A stretch of DNA of 64,000 nt, taken from Caldicellulosiruptor morganii. Its GTDB lineage: Bacteria; Bacillota; Thermoanaerobacteria; Caldicellulosiruptorales; Caldicellulosiruptoraceae. The notes below the pieces were generated by a model. It did no database searches, had not been told where the DNA came from, and was given only the letters and a program-made list of their open reading frames with translations. A program made the translations under genes and the position numbers. The DNA lies in contig NZ_CP113865.1 of NCBI RefSeq assembly GCF_026810225.1, forward strand, positions 225,001 through 289,000, given 5' to 3'. Shown piece after piece: positions 10,630-19,653 of the stretch (positions are counted from its first letter, which is position 1; the number at the start of each line of letters is the position of its first letter).

Positions 10630-11751
10630 ATGAAAGAGCTTGCTAAAAACAGGTTTGTTCTTGTGATGGCTTATATTGTCCTGTTTGCAGCCTTTGTGTT
10701 TTCATGTGCATACCTTATAAAAGCGTTTGAGCTTTTTATAAGATTTGTTTTAAAAGCATTTATACCTGTTTTGATTGGTCTTTTTATTGCAACAGTGTTC
10801 GAGCCGCTTTTGAGGTATCTTGAAAAAAAGAAGCTAAACCGAACAGTGGCTGCTATATTAATACTTGTTATTCTTAACATCCTTTTGGCATTTATGCTGG
10901 CAGAGGGGATATATATACTTGTCAATGAATGCATGAGTCTTATCTCCAGCCTGCAAAACATTGATTATGACAGGATTTATGAAACCTTGAATAAACTGTT
11001 TTCAAGTGTGAAGAATATATACACTGACCTGCCAGGACCAATTGTCAGCTTTATTCAATCGGGTGTTGGGGAACTTACCAATATCCTGAATCAGGTAGCA
11101 ACATACAGTATAAAGGTAATAAAGGTAATTCCTGCAACATTAAAGGGAGTTACCATCTGGTTCTTCTCTGTGCTCTCGGGCTTTTTCTTTATGAGAGACA
11201 GGCACAGGATGCGAAACTGGCTTATACAAAACTTTTCAGCCCAGGTTTACAGAGAGATCTCAGGCATTGTTTTTAAAGTTATAGACTCTGTTGTTGACTA
11301 TGCAAAGTCACAGATAATCCTGGCAATTTTGATGTTTCTGTCAGGGCTTATAGGTCTTTCTATAATAAAAGCACCTTACTTTCTGGTAATAAGCCTTCTT
11401 CTGGGTCTTTTGAGTATCATTCCAATTATAGGCTCGGGTATAATTCTTTTGCCATGGATAATAGGCAGTTTTATTGCCGGTAATACAGGCTTTGGCATAA
11501 AACTGCTTGTTGTGTATCTAATTATCCTGGCTCTTCGCGAGTTTGCGTCTATTAAGATTGTGGCATCACAGGTTGGTATTTCAACATTTACAACCCTTGT
11601 TTCTATCTATGCAGGTGTTGAAATTTTTGGTGCGTGGGGGTTTATAATCGGTCCGCTTCTGGTTGTATTTTTGAAGGCAATCTTTGAGACCGGGGCAATC
11701 AAGAAGATAAGGGAGAATCTGTTTTCACAAAAAAGGAGTGAACAAGCATAA
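10630..11751 (+). CDS. AI-2E family transporter, YtvI-like
   Basis: The product has 373 residues with about eight predicted membrane segments: pairs near 10-60 and 70-100, then the group from about 165 to 355. The AI-2E family signature is seen in the C-terminal half (LLGLLSIIPIIGSGIILLPW and IVASQVGISTFTTLVSIYAG). The long amphipathic segment between helices (SLQNIDYDRIYETLNKLFSS) is typical of the YtvI sporulation branch. Family members export small molecules or ions, but the substrate here is unknown. The stop at 11749-11751 precedes the next ATG by one base. Confidence 0.9.
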   Translation: MKELAKNRFVLVMAYIVLFAAFVFSCAYLIKAFELFIRFVLKAFIPVLIGLFIATVFEPLLRYLEKKKLNRTVAAILILVILNILLAFMLAEGIYILVNECMSLISSLQNIDYDRIYETLNKLFSSVKNIYTDLPGPIVSFIQSGVGELTNILNQVATYSIKVIKVIPATLKGVTIWFFSVLSGFFFMRDRHRMRNWLIQNFSAQVYREISGIVFKVIDSVVDYAKSQIILAILMFLSGLIGLSIIKAPYFLVISLLLGLLSIIPIIGSGIILLPWIIGSFIAGNTGFGIKLLVVYLIILALREFASIKIVASQVGISTFTTLVSIYAGVEIFGAWGFIIGPLLVVFLKAIFETGAIKKIRENLFSQKRSEQA

Positions 11752-11752
11752 A

Positions 11753-13537
11753 ATGCCAAGGGTTACTGTGCATCAGGAGGATAATGTTTTGGAGATAGAT
11801 GCAAAAGAAGGATCACTTCTTCTGGATGTTTTGCTTGAAAATTCGGTTTATATAGAAGCACCCTGTGGCAAGAAGGGTATTTGCGGAAAGTGCAGGGTGA
11901 GGGTAGAACAGGATAAAAAGCCATACCTTAAAAACATAACCCGGGAAGAGGAAAAGCTCCTGATGCGCTCTGATATAGAAAGTGGTATAAGGCTTTCGTG
12001 CAGGGTGCAGGTTTTTGAAGACCTTGATGTTTTCTTGAGCTATTCACAGCAAAGCTCCAGGATACTTTCCAATCTTTATATAAATAAATTTAAGGTTGAT
12101 AGTGATATAATTATAAAGAAAGTGGTTCTGGAAAAACCGGCTCTGGATGACCAGAGAAGCTACTTTGCACGCCTTAAGTCATCAATTGGGATAGAAGATT
12201 TGAAGATATCGCATGATGTTTTAAAAAAGCTTGCAAATTTGAGAGATGAAGAGTTTTTCGCAGTAATTTATAACAATGAGGTTATGGACATAACAAAATC
12301 TGAAAACCTGTTTGGGCTTGCCATTGATATTGGAACCACCACAGTTGTGTGCTATCTTGTTGATTTAAAAAGTGGCATTGTGCTTGACTTTTATTCTTTT
12401 GTAAATCCGCAAAAGAAGTTTGGTGCAGATGTAATATCAAGGATTGAGTTTGCATCACAAGAGGATGGACTTTTTGCACTTCAAAGAAAGATTATCAAAG
12501 GGATAAACCAGGCAATAGAAGCTTTAACAGGCAGGCTTTCAATTTCTAAGGATGAGATTTACAAGGTTGTGGCAGTTGGGAACACCACAATGCTGCATCT
12601 GCTTCTTGGGGTTGAGCCAGTGTCTCTTGCAGTATCGCCTTTTGTCCCTGTGTTTGCTGAAAAGATGGAAGAAAAGGCAAAGCTGCTGGGCTTTAACACC
12701 AACAAAAACGCCATTTTGAAGCTGCCTGATTGCATCTCTGCTTATGTTGGTGCAGACATTGTTGCGGGGATACTTACAACAAATATGCACAGAAGTAGCA
12801 GGGTATCTCTTCTTTTGGACCTTGGCACAAATGGCGAGATGGTTCTGGGTAGCAAAGATTTTATGGTTGCATCTTCAGCCGCAGCAGGACCGGCTTTTGA
12901 AGGTGTGAATATAACCTGCGGAATGAATGCATCAACCGGTGCAATTGACAGTATCAGAATTGAGGATGGGAAGATTGAATTTACTACAATTGGTGGTGCG
13001 CCTCCAAAAGGGATCTGTGGGTCGGGGATAATTATGGCAGTGGCTTTCATGCTTGAAGAGGGTATCATAGATGAGACAGGAAGATTCTGTGAAGATGCCA
13101 GATTAAAATACAAAGACAATTTTGGGCAAATAAACGGGCAGATGGCGTTTTTTATAACAGATTCGGTTTACATCACACAGAAGGATATACGGGAGATTCA
13201 GCTTGCCAAGGCTGCAATAAGAGCTGGAATAGAGACAATGCTACAGAAAGCCAATGTTTGCCAGGAGGATATTGAAATGGTGTATTTATCGGGCGGATTT
13301 GGGAATTATATAAGTCCATGGGCAGCTGTGAGAATAGGTATGATCCCAGGAAAGCTAAAGGACAGGATAAAACCTGCCGGGAACACTGCCGGAAATGGTG
13401 CTATATTGCTACTTCTGAGCAAAAAGCTTGAAAGAGAACTTGAGAAGCTTAAGGAAAAGGTAAAATACATTGAGCTTTCAAGCTCGCCGGAGTTTAATCA
13501 GTTGTTTGTTGAAAATATGGTATTTGAGCAGGATTGA
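11753..13537 (+). CDS. ferredoxin-ASKHA protein (DUF4445), corrinoid-activator-like
   Basis: From ATG 11753 the product has 594 residues. The GTG at 11738 overlaps the Shine-Dalgarno AAGGAG and is unlikely. An N-terminal 2Fe-2S ferredoxin domain has Cys38, Cys44 and Cys47 (APCGKKGICGKC), with a fourth Cys in LSCRVQV. An ASKHA-type ATPase domain follows (LAIDIGTTTVVCYLVDL near 184, LLLDLGTNGEMVLGS near 356, YLSGGFGNYISPW near the end). Known relatives (RamA, RACE proteins) use ATP to reduce corrinoid cofactors of methyltransferases. No corrinoid protein or methyltransferase gene is near, so the partner is unknown. Confidence 0.88.
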   Translation: MPRVTVHQEDNVLEIDAKEGSLLLDVLLENSVYIEAPCGKKGICGKCRVRVEQDKKPYLKNITREEEKLLMRSDIESGIRLSCRVQVFEDLDVFLSYSQQSSRILSNLYINKFKVDSDIIIKKVVLEKPALDDQRSYFARLKSSIGIEDLKISHDVLKKLANLRDEEFFAVIYNNEVMDITKSENLFGLAIDIGTTTVVCYLVDLKSGIVLDFYSFVNPQKKFGADVISRIEFASQEDGLFALQRKIIKGINQAIEALTGRLSISKDEIYKVVAVGNTTMLHLLLGVEPVSLAVSPFVPVFAEKMEEKAKLLGFNTNKNAILKLPDCISAYVGADIVAGILTTNMHRSSRVSLLLDLGTNGEMVLGSKDFMVASSAAAGPAFEGVNITCGMNASTGAIDSIRIEDGKIEFTTIGGAPPKGICGSGIIMAVAFMLEEGIIDETGRFCEDARLKYKDNFGQINGQMAFFITDSVYITQKDIREIQLAKAAIRAGIETMLQKANVCQEDIEMVYLSGGFGNYISPWAAVRIGMIPGKLKDRIKPAGNTAGNGAILLLLSKKLERELEKLKEKVKYIELSSSPEFNQLFVENMVFEQD

Positions 13538-13549
13538 AGGGGAAGCAAA

Positions 13550-14269
13550 ATGATAGAGGAGATTAAAATCAAAGATAGGGTAAAGCTGTGGATTTTCATT
13601 CTGATGATTGCCCTGTCGATATTTGCTTTGATATACGCTGAAAAGGAGCATACTTTAACTCCGAGGTATATAAAGCAGTATATATCACATTTTGGTATAT
13701 GGTCGCCGGTGATGTTTTTGATTCTGTATTCTGTAAAGTCGTTTATTATCTTCATTCCTGCGGGCATATTTATGCTTGCAGCAGGTCTTTCGTTTGGAAC
13801 CTTTTTTGGCGCGCTGATTTTGATTGTGGGTACACTGCTGTCATCTACCATTGGCTTTGTATTTGCAAGGTATTTTGGCAAAGACTATGTACAGAAGAAA
13901 CTTCAAAACACAAAGTTTTCAAACTTGGGCAGCAGGATTGCGCAGAAAGGATTTTTGATAATTCTACTTTTGAGACTTGTTCCCATTTTACCCTATGATG
14001 CTATAAATTACATATGCGGGCTTTCCAGGATAAAATACAGAGATTTTATTCTTGCAACGCTCATTGGTACAATCCCTGCCTGCTTTTTGTATGCTTACCT
14101 CGGAGAGAATCTATTAAAGCCTTTTTCTAAGGGGTTTTATTTGTCCATTATTCTTGTAATTTTGATATCTCTTACACCGATGATTTTTGCAAAGAGTATA
14201 AAGGAATTTTTACAAGAGGATAAGGAAGATGAGCAAAAGAGTGAGAATAACAAAGAGGCGCAGGCATAA
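13550..14269 (+). CDS. TVP38/TMEM64 (DedA-like) membrane protein
   Basis: The 239-residue product has about six membrane segments. It carries the conserved TVP38/SNARE-associated core: a Gly-rich re-entrant region (IPAGIFMLAAGLSFGTFFG near residues 73-91) and the motif LLRLVPILPYDAINYICGLS near 144-163. Relatives are lipid scramblase-like or transport proteins of the DedA superfamily. The C-terminal tail is long and acidic (EDKEDEQKSENNKE). It follows the preceding gene by 12 bases with Shine-Dalgarno GGGGAAGC. Confidence 0.87.
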   Translation: MIEEIKIKDRVKLWIFILMIALSIFALIYAEKEHTLTPRYIKQYISHFGIWSPVMFLILYSVKSFIIFIPAGIFMLAAGLSFGTFFGALILIVGTLLSSTIGFVFARYFGKDYVQKKLQNTKFSNLGSRIAQKGFLIILLLRLVPILPYDAINYICGLSRIKYRDFILATLIGTIPACFLYAYLGENLLKPFSKGFYLSIILVILISLTPMIFAKSIKEFLQEDKEDEQKSENNKEAQA

Positions 14270-14388
14270 AATTTATACTGTTAGAGAAGCTGATTAAAAG
14301 GGAAGGTTTTAAAAGGGTTGAGCGTAAAAAAGAATAAAGTAAAATTTTAGTAATTCATTAAATCTTGCCAGCGAGGGAGATATTGATT

Positions 14389-15783
14389 ATGGAAGATGTG
14401 AAAATGCTTATAGAAAGAGAGATTGATGCTTTAAAAGAAGATATTATTGCTTCAACCATCCGGCTAATTAAAGTAAGAAGTGTTGAGGATGAGCCTCAGG
14501 AAGGTATGCCATTTGGAAAAGGTGTAAATGATGCTCTGGTTTTTTGTGAAGAGCTTTGCAGAAAGCTTGGTTTTGAGACCAAAAACTTCGACGGGTATGC
14601 CCTTGAAGCAAGGTTTGGAAACCAGAATGAAGATGTGTGTGTCATAGGGCATCTGGACATTGTACCCGAAGGTGAAGGGTGGAGTGTGCCGCCATATGAA
14701 GGCGTTATCAAGGATGGGAAAATCTACGGGCGCGGTGCAATTGATGACAAAGGACCATCAATTGCTGCACTGTATGGTATGTACGTTGTAAAAAAGCTTG
14801 CTGAAGAGGGGAAAATCTCACTTGACAGAAGTTTGCGGTTTGTCTTTGGTACAAACGAAGAGAGCGGCTCTAAATGTTTGCAGTACTATTTCAAAAAAGC
14901 AAAATACCCTACCGTTGGGTTTACACCTGATGCTGATTTTCCGGTTATTCAGGGTGAAAAGGGCTTTCTGGTTTTTGAACTTTCGAAGAATGTATATGGC
15001 AATTTCTATCTTGAAGGTGGAGAAAGACTCAATATGGTCCCTGATAGCTGCATTTTCAGTGGCGATTTTGATCTTCAAAAGGCGAAGGAAATTATTTCAA
15101 AAAAGAATTTGGAAGCAAAGGCAGAGGTTTATGAGCAAGACGGCAGGGGTGTGATAAAAACAAAGGGTGTCTCTGCCCATGGTAGCCTGCCTTTCAAGGG
15201 TGAGAATGCGATATCGTATATGTTTGACATTCTGCAGGATCTTTATGAAAGAGAAGATGAGTTTAAAAGATTTATAGAATTTTATAACAAACACATTGGC
15301 TATGATATATTTGGCAAAGGGTTGAATATCGCTTTTGAAGACCAGAAATCAGGGAAGCTTGTTTTGAACGCCGGCATGGTAAAAAAATTTGATGATAAAG
15401 TGGTGCTGACAGTTAATATTCGCTATCCGGTTGAGACAGTTTATGAAGAAATTGAAAAAGAGATACTAAATGTGATAAAAGATTACGATGTTGATTACAA
15501 ACTAATTACAGACATGCCACCGCTTTATTTTGAAGAAGACCACTTTTTGATAAAGACACTGCTTGATGTATATAAGGAATTTACAGGGGATGATGGCAGA
15601 CCACTTGTAATAGGTGGCGGTACGTATGCGAGGTGGGCGAAAAATGTGGTGGCGTTTGGACCCAACATGCCGGGGGACGAAGAGGTTGCACACCAGAAAG
15701 ATGAGTATATAGCTGTTGACAGACTCTTGATGTGTGCAAAGATTTATGCAAATGCAATCTACAGGTTGGCTAAAAAAGATTAA
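14389..15783 (+). CDS. pepV: PepV-like dipeptidase (M20 family)
   Basis: From ATG 14389 (Shine-Dalgarno GAGGGAGA) the product has 464 residues, the usual PepV / Sapep length. An in-frame TTG at 14365 overlaps nothing useful and lies upstream of the Shine-Dalgarno. Zinc and catalytic residues of M20 peptidases are seen: GHLDIVPEG near 86, the bridging Asp in GRGAIDDKGPS near 116, and catalytic Glu-Glu in GTNEESGSK near 152. The lid region and the C-terminal GGGTYARW with VAFGPNMPG also fit. It cleaves dipeptides in the cytoplasm for amino acid supply. Manganese or zinc use is family knowledge. Confidence 0.93.
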   Translation: MEDVKMLIEREIDALKEDIIASTIRLIKVRSVEDEPQEGMPFGKGVNDALVFCEELCRKLGFETKNFDGYALEARFGNQNEDVCVIGHLDIVPEGEGWSVPPYEGVIKDGKIYGRGAIDDKGPSIAALYGMYVVKKLAEEGKISLDRSLRFVFGTNEESGSKCLQYYFKKAKYPTVGFTPDADFPVIQGEKGFLVFELSKNVYGNFYLEGGERLNMVPDSCIFSGDFDLQKAKEIISKKNLEAKAEVYEQDGRGVIKTKGVSAHGSLPFKGENAISYMFDILQDLYEREDEFKRFIEFYNKHIGYDIFGKGLNIAFEDQKSGKLVLNAGMVKKFDDKVVLTVNIRYPVETVYEEIEKEILNVIKDYDVDYKLITDMPPLYFEEDHFLIKTLLDVYKEFTGDDGRPLVIGGGTYARWAKNVVAFGPNMPGDEEVAHQKDEYIAVDRLLMCAKIYANAIYRLAKKD

Positions 15784-15793
15784 GCAAAGAAAG

Positions 15794-15857
15794 AAGAGAG
15801 GCATTTTTTGCAGGCTTTCTTCAAGAAAGCAGCTATTTTTAGCCTCTCTTTTTTTTA
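15794..15857 (+). terminator. terminator after pepV
   Basis: AGAGAGGC at 15795-15802 pairs with GCCTCTCT at 15842-15849, followed by a run of eight T. The loop contains a second small hairpin (GCTTTCTT / AAGAAAGC). Confidence 0.85.
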
Positions 15858-16036
15858 TTTAAAAGAAAATATTGGATCTTTTACTAATAATAATGGGTAT
15901 TTTCCATGACATTTATTATTATACGAATATTAAATCTTCTTTGACAGTGAAACAAAATTTTTCTTTTCTCGTTGTATTAAATATAATAAAATTTTAGGTG
16001 TGTGATGAAAAAATATAGTTCAAAAGAGAGGTACGC

Positions 16037-16588
16037 TTGCAGAAGATGGATGAAAAAGAATTGGTTGAAAAAGCCAAGAATGATAAGAAATATTTTGAAA
16101 AGCTGTATGAGATGTACTTTGATAAAATATACTCTTACATATACTACAAAACATTTAATCATCCAATAACAGAGGATCTGACCAGTGAGACATTTATGAA
16201 AGTTTTAAAATCGCTGAACAAATTTGAATACAGAGAAAACCACTCTTTCTCAGCATGGATATTCAAAATTGCTCAGAATGTGGTAAATGATTATTACAGA
16301 TCTAAAAAGGAGTATGTAGATATAGAGAAAATAACAAACAATCTGAGCATTAAAACACCCGAGGATGAACTTTTTGAGAAAATGGACAGAGACAGTTTGA
16401 GAAAAGCACTGTCCAAACTTACAAAAGATCAGCAGGAGGTTGTAATATTGCGTTATGGTGCGAACATGAAACTGAACGAAATAGCAAAGATTAAAAACAA
16501 GTCAGATGTTGCGATAAGAGCTCTATTTTTCAGGGCTATCCATTCTTTAAAGGAAATGCTTTTAAAAGAGGTGCATGAAAGTGAATGA
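16037..16588 (+). CDS. ECF-type RNA polymerase sigma factor
   Basis: This 183-residue protein has sigma region 2 (KLYEMYFDKIYSYIYYKT, then AWIFKIAQNVVNDYYRSKK) and region 4 (LSKLTKDQQEVVILRYGANMKLNEIA followed by a helix-turn-helix). No region 3 is seen, as in ECF sigma factors. The TTG start at 16037 lies at good distance from the Shine-Dalgarno GAGAGG. The ATG three codons later is the alternative. The 3' end overlaps the next gene by 14 bases, the classic arrangement with a cognate membrane anti-sigma factor. Confidence 0.92.
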   Translation: MQKMDEKELVEKAKNDKKYFEKLYEMYFDKIYSYIYYKTFNHPITEDLTSETFMKVLKSLNKFEYRENHSFSAWIFKIAQNVVNDYYRSKKEYVDIEKITNNLSIKTPEDELFEKMDRDSLRKALSKLTKDQQEVVILRYGANMKLNEIAKIKNKSDVAIRALFFRAIHSLKEMLLKEVHESE

Positions 16589-17975
16589 TGAAAAGCTTGA
16601 CAATTTGTTTGAAGAGGCGTTCAGGGTAGAGTACAGGAAGGAGTTCAAAGAAGAGCTTAAAAATGTACTTCTTGAAGAATATGATAAAAGGAAAAAAGGT
16701 AGATTTTTTATTCGATTTTCAACAGCAGCTGCTGCGTGCCTTGTGCTGGGTATTTTACTTTTTTTAAGCTTTAAGCTTAACATAAAAGGAAATTTTGAAG
16801 TGACAAACACGTCTTTTGTAAAAAACGAAATAGAACAGGCATTGAATTTAAACCCGGCAAAAGATATTGAAAAACATGAAGAAAATTTTGCAGAGTCAAA
16901 CCAGAAGGAAGATCCAAAAGATAAATCAACTTTACAGGGAAACAAAACTTCAAACCAGAACATTGAAAAAGGTAGCATACCTGAAGCTTCACAGGAAAAC
17001 AGCAGAAGTCTCAACCGGGAGGACAATCAAAAAAATTACCAGAAACAGCAAAACAAAAAACCATCTACAAATAATTCAAGCGCAGAATCAAAAAAGAAAG
17101 CATCATTGGCTGTGAAAAATCAGGCTGTTAAGAATAATAGTTCTAAGCTCAGAACAGAAAAGAGTACAAAGAGCAAAGCTGTGGAAAATGCAAACACCAA
17201 AGATAAAAATGGTGATGTTGAAAGCAGCAGTATTGCAAAAAATCCTAAAAATGCTGACAGAGTCAATATAACATCTGTGCATGAGAATAGCAAAGTAATC
17301 AAAGAGGAGCCTTACGAGAAAGTAAATCAGCAAAAAAGCAAAATGATCTTTTTTGCCAGTCAGGTGTCTTCTTCAGTGTATGCGCTGAAAGAAAAGGTTC
17401 TGGAGTTAACAGAAGAAGATATTGCAGAAAGTTTGAGCAATTCCGTCTTTGCCGAAAATTACCAGCAGAACTTTCAAGATACCACTCTGGGTTCGGTTTA
17501 TATAAATATTTACAATGACTACTGTTATTTTGAAGTTGTAAATAGCCAGGATTTGAAAGTTTTAGATGATATTCAGCAGGATGTTGAAAACAGAGTTTAT
17601 ACAGAAACAGAAAACATTTTAAAAGGGCTTGGACTTGAGAATTACAGTATTTCAGTTGTAAAAGAAGATGATATATACAGGGTAAATATAATTTTCTCCT
17701 ACTCTGGCTATGAAATATATGACAGTCAAAGTTATATTGAATTTGACAGGTTTGGGAAAGTGAAAAATGGCAAAGTATACCTTAAAGTGTTTTTGCCATT
17801 CAAAGAGGTTGAGATATTTGACATACAAACTGCTGCAGAAGAATTCAAAAGAAGGTATAAGTTGGAAGATATAGATATGTCAAAGCTAAAGCTTGTGTAC
17901 AAAAAACAGGGTGATGTTTATTTGCCTGTTTATATTTACATTAATGAAAACAAAATATACTGGTTGGAAAAGTAG
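16575..17975 (+). CDS. membrane-anchored anti-sigma factor candidate
   Basis: The product has 466 residues. About residues 1-45 are a charged cytoplasmic helix pair (DNLFEEAFRVEYRKEFKEEL), followed by one membrane segment at about 50-68 (TAAAACLVLGILLFLSF). A long low-complexity linker rich in Lys, Asn, Ser and Gln runs from about 85 to 245. The end is a folded extracellular domain (about 260-466) that I do not recognise. Overlap with the ECF sigma gene and this topology strongly suggest an anti-sigma factor that senses an outside signal. No cysteine-rich zinc motif is seen at the N-terminus. Confidence 0.8.
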   Translation: MKVNDEKLDNLFEEAFRVEYRKEFKEELKNVLLEEYDKRKKGRFFIRFSTAAAACLVLGILLFLSFKLNIKGNFEVTNTSFVKNEIEQALNLNPAKDIEKHEENFAESNQKEDPKDKSTLQGNKTSNQNIEKGSIPEASQENSRSLNREDNQKNYQKQQNKKPSTNNSSAESKKKASLAVKNQAVKNNSSKLRTEKSTKSKAVENANTKDKNGDVESSSIAKNPKNADRVNITSVHENSKVIKEEPYEKVNQQKSKMIFFASQVSSSVYALKEKVLELTEEDIAESLSNSVFAENYQQNFQDTTLGSVYINIYNDYCYFEVVNSQDLKVLDDIQQDVENRVYTETENILKGLGLENYSISVVKEDDIYRVNIIFSYSGYEIYDSQSYIEFDRFGKVKNGKVYLKVFLPFKEVEIFDIQTAAEEFKRRYKLEDIDMSKLKLVYKKQGDVYLPVYIYINENKIYWLEK

Positions 17976-18029
17976 AATTTAAAATGATATAATAAAATAT
18001 ACAAAATGTTTTTTACGGAGGTTTTGGTT

Positions 18030-18338
18030 ATGAACCTTGATTTAAAAGAGAAAGTTTCTGAAAATGGCATTGTAATTGAGCTAAAAGGTGAGCTTGACAT
18101 ATTTTCTTCACCCACTTTGAAAGACAAGCTTTATACATTGATAGATACATCCTCTTCAGATGTTATTGTTGATATGAACGATGTCACTTACATTGACTCA
18201 ACAGGTTTGGGTGTGTTTGTAGGTGCCCTGAAGAAGTCAAAACAAAAAGGAACCAATATAGTACTCAAAAACCTGAAACCAAATGTGAAAAAGGTGTTTA
18301 CAATAACAGGGCTTGATAAAGTATTCAGAATTGAATGA
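18030..18338 (+). CDS. STAS-domain anti-sigma factor antagonist, RsbV/SpoIIAA-like
   Basis: The ATG at 18030 with Shine-Dalgarno ACGGAGG gives 102 residues, the usual size. The STAS fold is clear: VIELKGELDIFSSPTL near 13-28, and the phosphorylation-site motif YIDSTGLGVF near 53-62 with its Ser intact. Family members bind and titrate the anti-sigma kinase when unphosphorylated. The stop overlaps a possible ATG of the next gene, and a sigma factor follows, so this is a complete three-gene partner-switch layout. Confidence 0.92.
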   Translation: MNLDLKEKVSENGIVIELKGELDIFSSPTLKDKLYTLIDTSSSDVIVDMNDVTYIDSTGLGVFVGALKKSKQKGTNIVLKNLKPNVKKVFTITGLDKVFRIE

Positions 18339-18355
18339 GGAGGATTTTGCCCAAT

Positions 18356-18712
18356 ATGGACCAGATTATGTTAACAATCCCGTCAAAAGCTGAATATATT
18401 ATAGTGGTAAGGCTTACTTTGTCTGGGATTGCTGCCCGCTGTGGATTTGATTTTGAAACAATTGAAGATTTGAAGATGGCAATTTCAGAGGTGTTCAATC
18501 TATTCAATATTGAAAAGATATCGGGGCAGATTGATATAATGTTTAAAATCGCCAGAGAATACCTGGAAATTGAGATAGACATTTTGGCAGATGAGATAAA
18601 CCAGAATGAACTTGCTGAGGTTATTTTAAAGACTCTTATAGATGATATAGAGTTTGAAAAACTTCAAGACAAATACATTGTAAGACTTAAAAAATATCAT
18701 CGAGGGGTCTGA
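18356..18712 (+). CDS. truncated RsbW/SpoIIAB-like anti-sigma protein lacking the ATP-binding boxes
   Basis: The start is ATG 18356 behind GAGGAGG, and the product has 118 residues. The N-terminal half clearly resembles RsbW (MLTIPSKAEYIIVVRLTLSGIAARCGF then IEDLKMAISEV). The N-box Asn that follows in active GHKL kinases is replaced (ISEVFNLFNIEK). The G1 (DxGxG) and G2 (GxGL) boxes and lid are absent, with roughly 30 residues missing against the usual 145-160. It therefore should not phosphorylate the STAS partner by the usual mechanism, though it may still bind sigma. The reading frame is intact. Confidence 0.8.
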   Translation: MDQIMLTIPSKAEYIIVVRLTLSGIAARCGFDFETIEDLKMAISEVFNLFNIEKISGQIDIMFKIAREYLEIEIDILADEINQNELAEVILKTLIDDIEFEKLQDKYIVRLKKYHRGV

Positions 18713-18716
18713 TTTG

Positions 18717-19490
18717 ATGGTTGATGAGAAAAAAACAGTTAATATTGATGATGCTGAAATAGATAGACTCTTTGAAGAGTACCGGAAGACAAAAGATATC
18801 AATCTCAGAAATGAGCTTGTAAACAGGCATTTGCATATAGCAGAAATTGTGGCTAAAAAGTTTGTAAACAGAGGTATAGAATATGATGATCTGTACCAGG
18901 TTGCATGTGTTGCTCTTATAAACGCCGTTGAGAGGTTTGAGCCCAACAAGGGGTATAAATTTTCAAGTTTCGCAACACCTACTATTATGGGTGAAATCAA
19001 GCGCTACTTTAGAGACAGAGCATCGCTTATCAGACTTCCGCGAAGGATTTATGAAACCTCGAGTAAGATAAAACTTGCAACCGAAGAGCTATCAACAAAA
19101 CTAAAACGTCCACCAAAGATTGAAGAGATTGCAGAGCATCTTGGTATGAGTATTGAAGAGGTTTTAGAGATTATGGAGGCATCTTCCAATTACCTTCCTC
19201 AATCGCTTGACCAGACAATGTACGAGGATGAAGAAATGACGCTGGGAGATGTTCTTGGTAAAACTGATGAAAATCTTGTTCAGATTGAAAATATTGAAGC
19301 AATAAAAATGGCATTGGATAAACTGAATCCTTTGGAGAGGGAATTTGTTCAAAAACGCTTTTTTGAGGGCAAAACGCAGCGTGAGATTGCTGATGAGCTG
19401 AAGGTATCACAGATGTACATTTCAAGACTTGAAAAGAAGATTTTGAAAAAACTCAGGGATTTTATTGAGGGGGTAAAGATGTCCATTTGA
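18717..19490 (+). CDS. alternative sigma factor of the SigB/SigF/SigG group
   Basis: The start is ATG 18717 behind CGAGGGGT, and the product has 257 residues. Regions 2, 3 and 4 are all present: GIEYDDLYQVACVALINAVERF and YKFSSFATPTIMGEIKRYFRD (region 2), RLPRRIYETSSKIKLATEEL (region 3), and GKTQREIADELKVSQMYISRLEK (region 4 helix-turn-helix). The order STAS, anti-sigma, sigma is shared by the rsbV-rsbW-sigB and spoIIAA-spoIIAB-sigF operons. The sequence alone does not decide whether its job is stress response or sporulation. A tRNA gene follows 57 bases on. Confidence 0.92.
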   Translation: MVDEKKTVNIDDAEIDRLFEEYRKTKDINLRNELVNRHLHIAEIVAKKFVNRGIEYDDLYQVACVALINAVERFEPNKGYKFSSFATPTIMGEIKRYFRDRASLIRLPRRIYETSSKIKLATEELSTKLKRPPKIEEIAEHLGMSIEEVLEIMEASSNYLPQSLDQTMYEDEEMTLGDVLGKTDENLVQIENIEAIKMALDKLNPLEREFVQKRFFEGKTQREIADELKVSQMYISRLEKKILKKLRDFIEGVKMSI

Positions 19491-19546
19491 CAATCCAAGA
19501 TTTTTGTGCTATACTATTCTTGCTTGTAAATTGAAAGATGGTATGT

Positions 19547-19635
19547 GCCGAAGTGGTGGAACTGGCAGACGCGCTGGACTCAAAATCCAGTGGGGCTGAC
19601 ACCCCGTGCGGGTTCGACTCCCGCCTTCGGCACCA
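19547..19635 (+). tRNA. tRNA-Leu (anticodon CAA)
   Basis: The 7-base acceptor stem GCCGAAG / CTTCGGC is followed by A-CCA, so the CCA end is encoded. The anticodon stem CTGGA / TCCAG holds the loop CTCAAAA with CAA at 19581-19583. A long class II variable arm (GTGGGGCTGACACCCCGT) and the T loop GGTTCGACTCC are seen. The gene decodes UUG. Confidence 0.97.
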
Positions 19636-19653
19636 TTTTGTTTTGGCAAAAGT

